30,134 nt of DNA from Saccoglossus kowalevskii. Its lineage: Eukaryota; Hemichordata; Enteropneusta; Harrimaniidae. Location of the stretch: assembly GCF_000003605.2 (NCBI RefSeq), contig NW_003113973.1, forward strand, positions 7,174 to 37,307. The letters are read 5' to 3'. The position numbers and the translations under genes are program-made. Numbering within the stretch: the stretch's first letter is position 1; each line of letters starts with the position of its first letter. Below, one piece after another: positions 24,001 through 27,000 of the stretch. Under the pieces are notes generated by a model. That model worked only from the letters and a program-made list of their open reading frames with translations, searched no databases and was not told the origin of the DNA.

Positions 24001-27000
24001 AGCGTTACATCATCCTCTGGATGGGCAAAGACATGAACTTCACCTTCTGACCCTGCAATAACTGATGATGCATCACCATTTACACCAACTTCTGGTAATT
24101 CATTAACTACTTTAACTCTGCTATGTGGCTGTTGATAAAAAGTGAATTTAAAAAAGTTACTCAATAGGAATGGTTTAAAGTATTTGTTTGAATTTCAAAG
24201 ACAACTTGCAATTTCTCTTGAAAAATATCTTGTTAATGATTACTGGGGGTATACTCGACATCACAAATTTATATCAGAATTAAAAATAAAAAGATGATGA
24301 AAAGCCATTTAAGTTTTTATTTTTACTGCTCTGTTAGCAGCACACATGCTTAAGTAAATTATTAGGTTTTGTTACATGTATGGTCAAAATAAGAAATATT
24401 TTAATGATTTCGCTTGCAATAAATGAAATGGTTTTTATGCCTTTCTATTGGAGATGTGCTTTTAATAGAGCTAATACTGTGAAGATAAAATGACACAGTC
24501 AATGCACCACATAGTATTCAATATGAGTCCCATACAACATACAAGACTCATTGGAAGATACATTTGTTTGTTTACAAAAAATTTAAACGTGCACTGTAGG
24601 ATGCATTCAATAGATGTTCTGTTCACTGCAGGAATTGGCATAATGCTTGAAATGATCGACCAAATGACTGCTGCCTAAAAATCAAATGAGTTGATTTTGA
24701 ACTTGAATTTCTTTTTTGACAGTTCATGGTCAAAATACTGAGTTTCCAGAAGGGCATTCCCTTCAATGTGACATTGAGATATCCTTACTTCATCAAGACT
24801 GAGCATCGTCAAATGTATATAGGATATTATTAAGAAGATACAGAAAAGGAACTTTCATGTTTGTTGAATTCCACACAATATTTTGACATTTCACACATGA
24901 GGCACGATATCACAGCCTATTCAAATAACTCCACTGACAGCAGGGTAAATATTCTACTATTCTGAGTATTTGTTACAATACACAAAACTGAATCACACTA
25001 CACTTCATTTAAGGTCTATAAACTCAGTTAAAACTTTCAACAGACAGGTACATAGCACTGGTATAATCTTAAAAATTAATCACACCTGGATGACAATTCG
25101 GGAAATAGAGTGCATTGCTGTGTTAATACTCCCTGTGGAGAACACTCAGTCATCTTTACTTTATACATTAAACTGTTCGTGAATGCAAATGAGCAAATTC
25201 CTATCTAACATCTTTAAGAATATCACATGGTATGGTTGCAATAGAGATGTGGATGAAAATGAAGCACTCAAAAGATGTATTATGGGATGATAATAGGCAA
25301 GGGCGGGGATGTGTGCAATAATAGAGGTGAGATGTAGTATTGTGTTGTGTTATTCTGCAATAATGGGCAGGGCATCACCCTTTCAATAATACTCTGAAAA
25401 GCTAGGAGAAGAAAGAAAATAAAATTCAAAACTCACATTTGAGTTATGCCTAGAACATACATAGGATACATTCATAGGATATTTTCCAGATGAAAATGAC
25501 CCAAATTTCTTAAAGAGAAAAAATTGTGTTGTGTTTATTGGTTCAACACAATTCATCCAAATTGGGGGGGGGGGGGTATTGTTGATTCACACACATTTCT
25601 GTTCGTTAATTTGCTTAGGTGACAGAGTGTATTCGTCTCAAGCGCTGCCTGTCTAATAACCAGGCACCACATGATATCAATCGACCAATGAGAACTTGTT
25701 TCAATAATCAAAACACATATTATAGTTACTGTATTATAATAATAAACGGCCTGAATATCCTACCTTTTTTGGTGATGTGAGCTTATTGATGAGAGACACT
25801 CTGTCACTGACAGCTCTGCTAACCTGAGAATATGAATAAGTTAGTGAAACACTTCAAAAAATAATAAGTTAGGAAATCAAGCAAGATAATATTCAAACAA
25901 GTTAGCAATTTTAAATCACTGAATGGAACAAAATCATTCGCACAGGAATCTTATAATGACGTGCTTCAATACAAAGTTATATCTACATGTATTATATATT
26001 ATAAAACTACAGAAGCTACAAAGTTTCAAAGCGAGTATCATTGTCACCAATAATTTCAACTCATTCCAAGTATTTACTAATGTTACTAATATGAGACATA
26101 CTTAGGCAGATTACCCTGCACAATTTAGATATCTTGTAGTTTCGCAAAATAAGATAATCTAGCTTAAGAAAGCTAGATAAATATTAAGTTATGCTCGAAA
26201 CGTGCTTTACCTATACTACTACCGTAGGTAATATGAGACATAATTTGGTAGATATATACTGGTTTTGAAAAGAAGGTGAACTAGCTCTAACAAACTAAAA
26301 CATAGCTAAATATTAAGTTATGCTTGTGTCGTACTTTTACATCAGAGCAATAGTTTATTTATGATGACATCAATTCAGGACACAATATAGTGACTTACAT
26401 GTACTTGTTTTGGTGACATTCTTTGTGGTGCCATGGTTCCAATAGGACTTCTAGTTATGGAAGGTGGCTCTATCCGACACATCTGAATTGAATCAAATGG
26501 AACCTTTGTCGCATCGCTTGGGAATCTAGAAATAAAATATGAATTCACAATTATATTAAATCCACATGTCATGAAGCTAAGTGTGCTGTGATAGTTCTTT
26601 TATTGAATAAAACACAATTACCACAATATTTCGTAAACCGATATATTTTCATCATTAGAAACTAAAATTGGAGTGACCACCATAAGGACCTCAATGACAA
26701 TTTTTTACAGTATTGTGACAAGAAAACAATCGGAGGAATGAAATTGAAATAACAAAATTGAAATAATAAAAAATAGATAATTAGAATTAAATTTGTCTAA
26801 ACTGGGTTTAATACAGACTGGCAGCAGGCTTTAGCCAGCCACATGTCTATCTGTCATTTTAGCCAGCCACATGTCTATCTGTCATTTTAGCCAGCCACAT
26901 GTCTACATGTTATTTTAGCCCGCCACCTGTCTACCTGTCCATTTTAGATAGCCACATGTCTACCTGTAATTTTAACCAGCCACATGTCTACCTGTCATTT

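Larger units (their letters stand above)
24129..25763. other. Intron E3-E4, 1.6 kb
   Basis: Holds family 4 copy 1, a poly(G) run and a GA-rich patch near 25290-25380. Both flanking exons are phase 0, so a hidden linker exon is possible, but none stands out. Confidence 0.55.
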
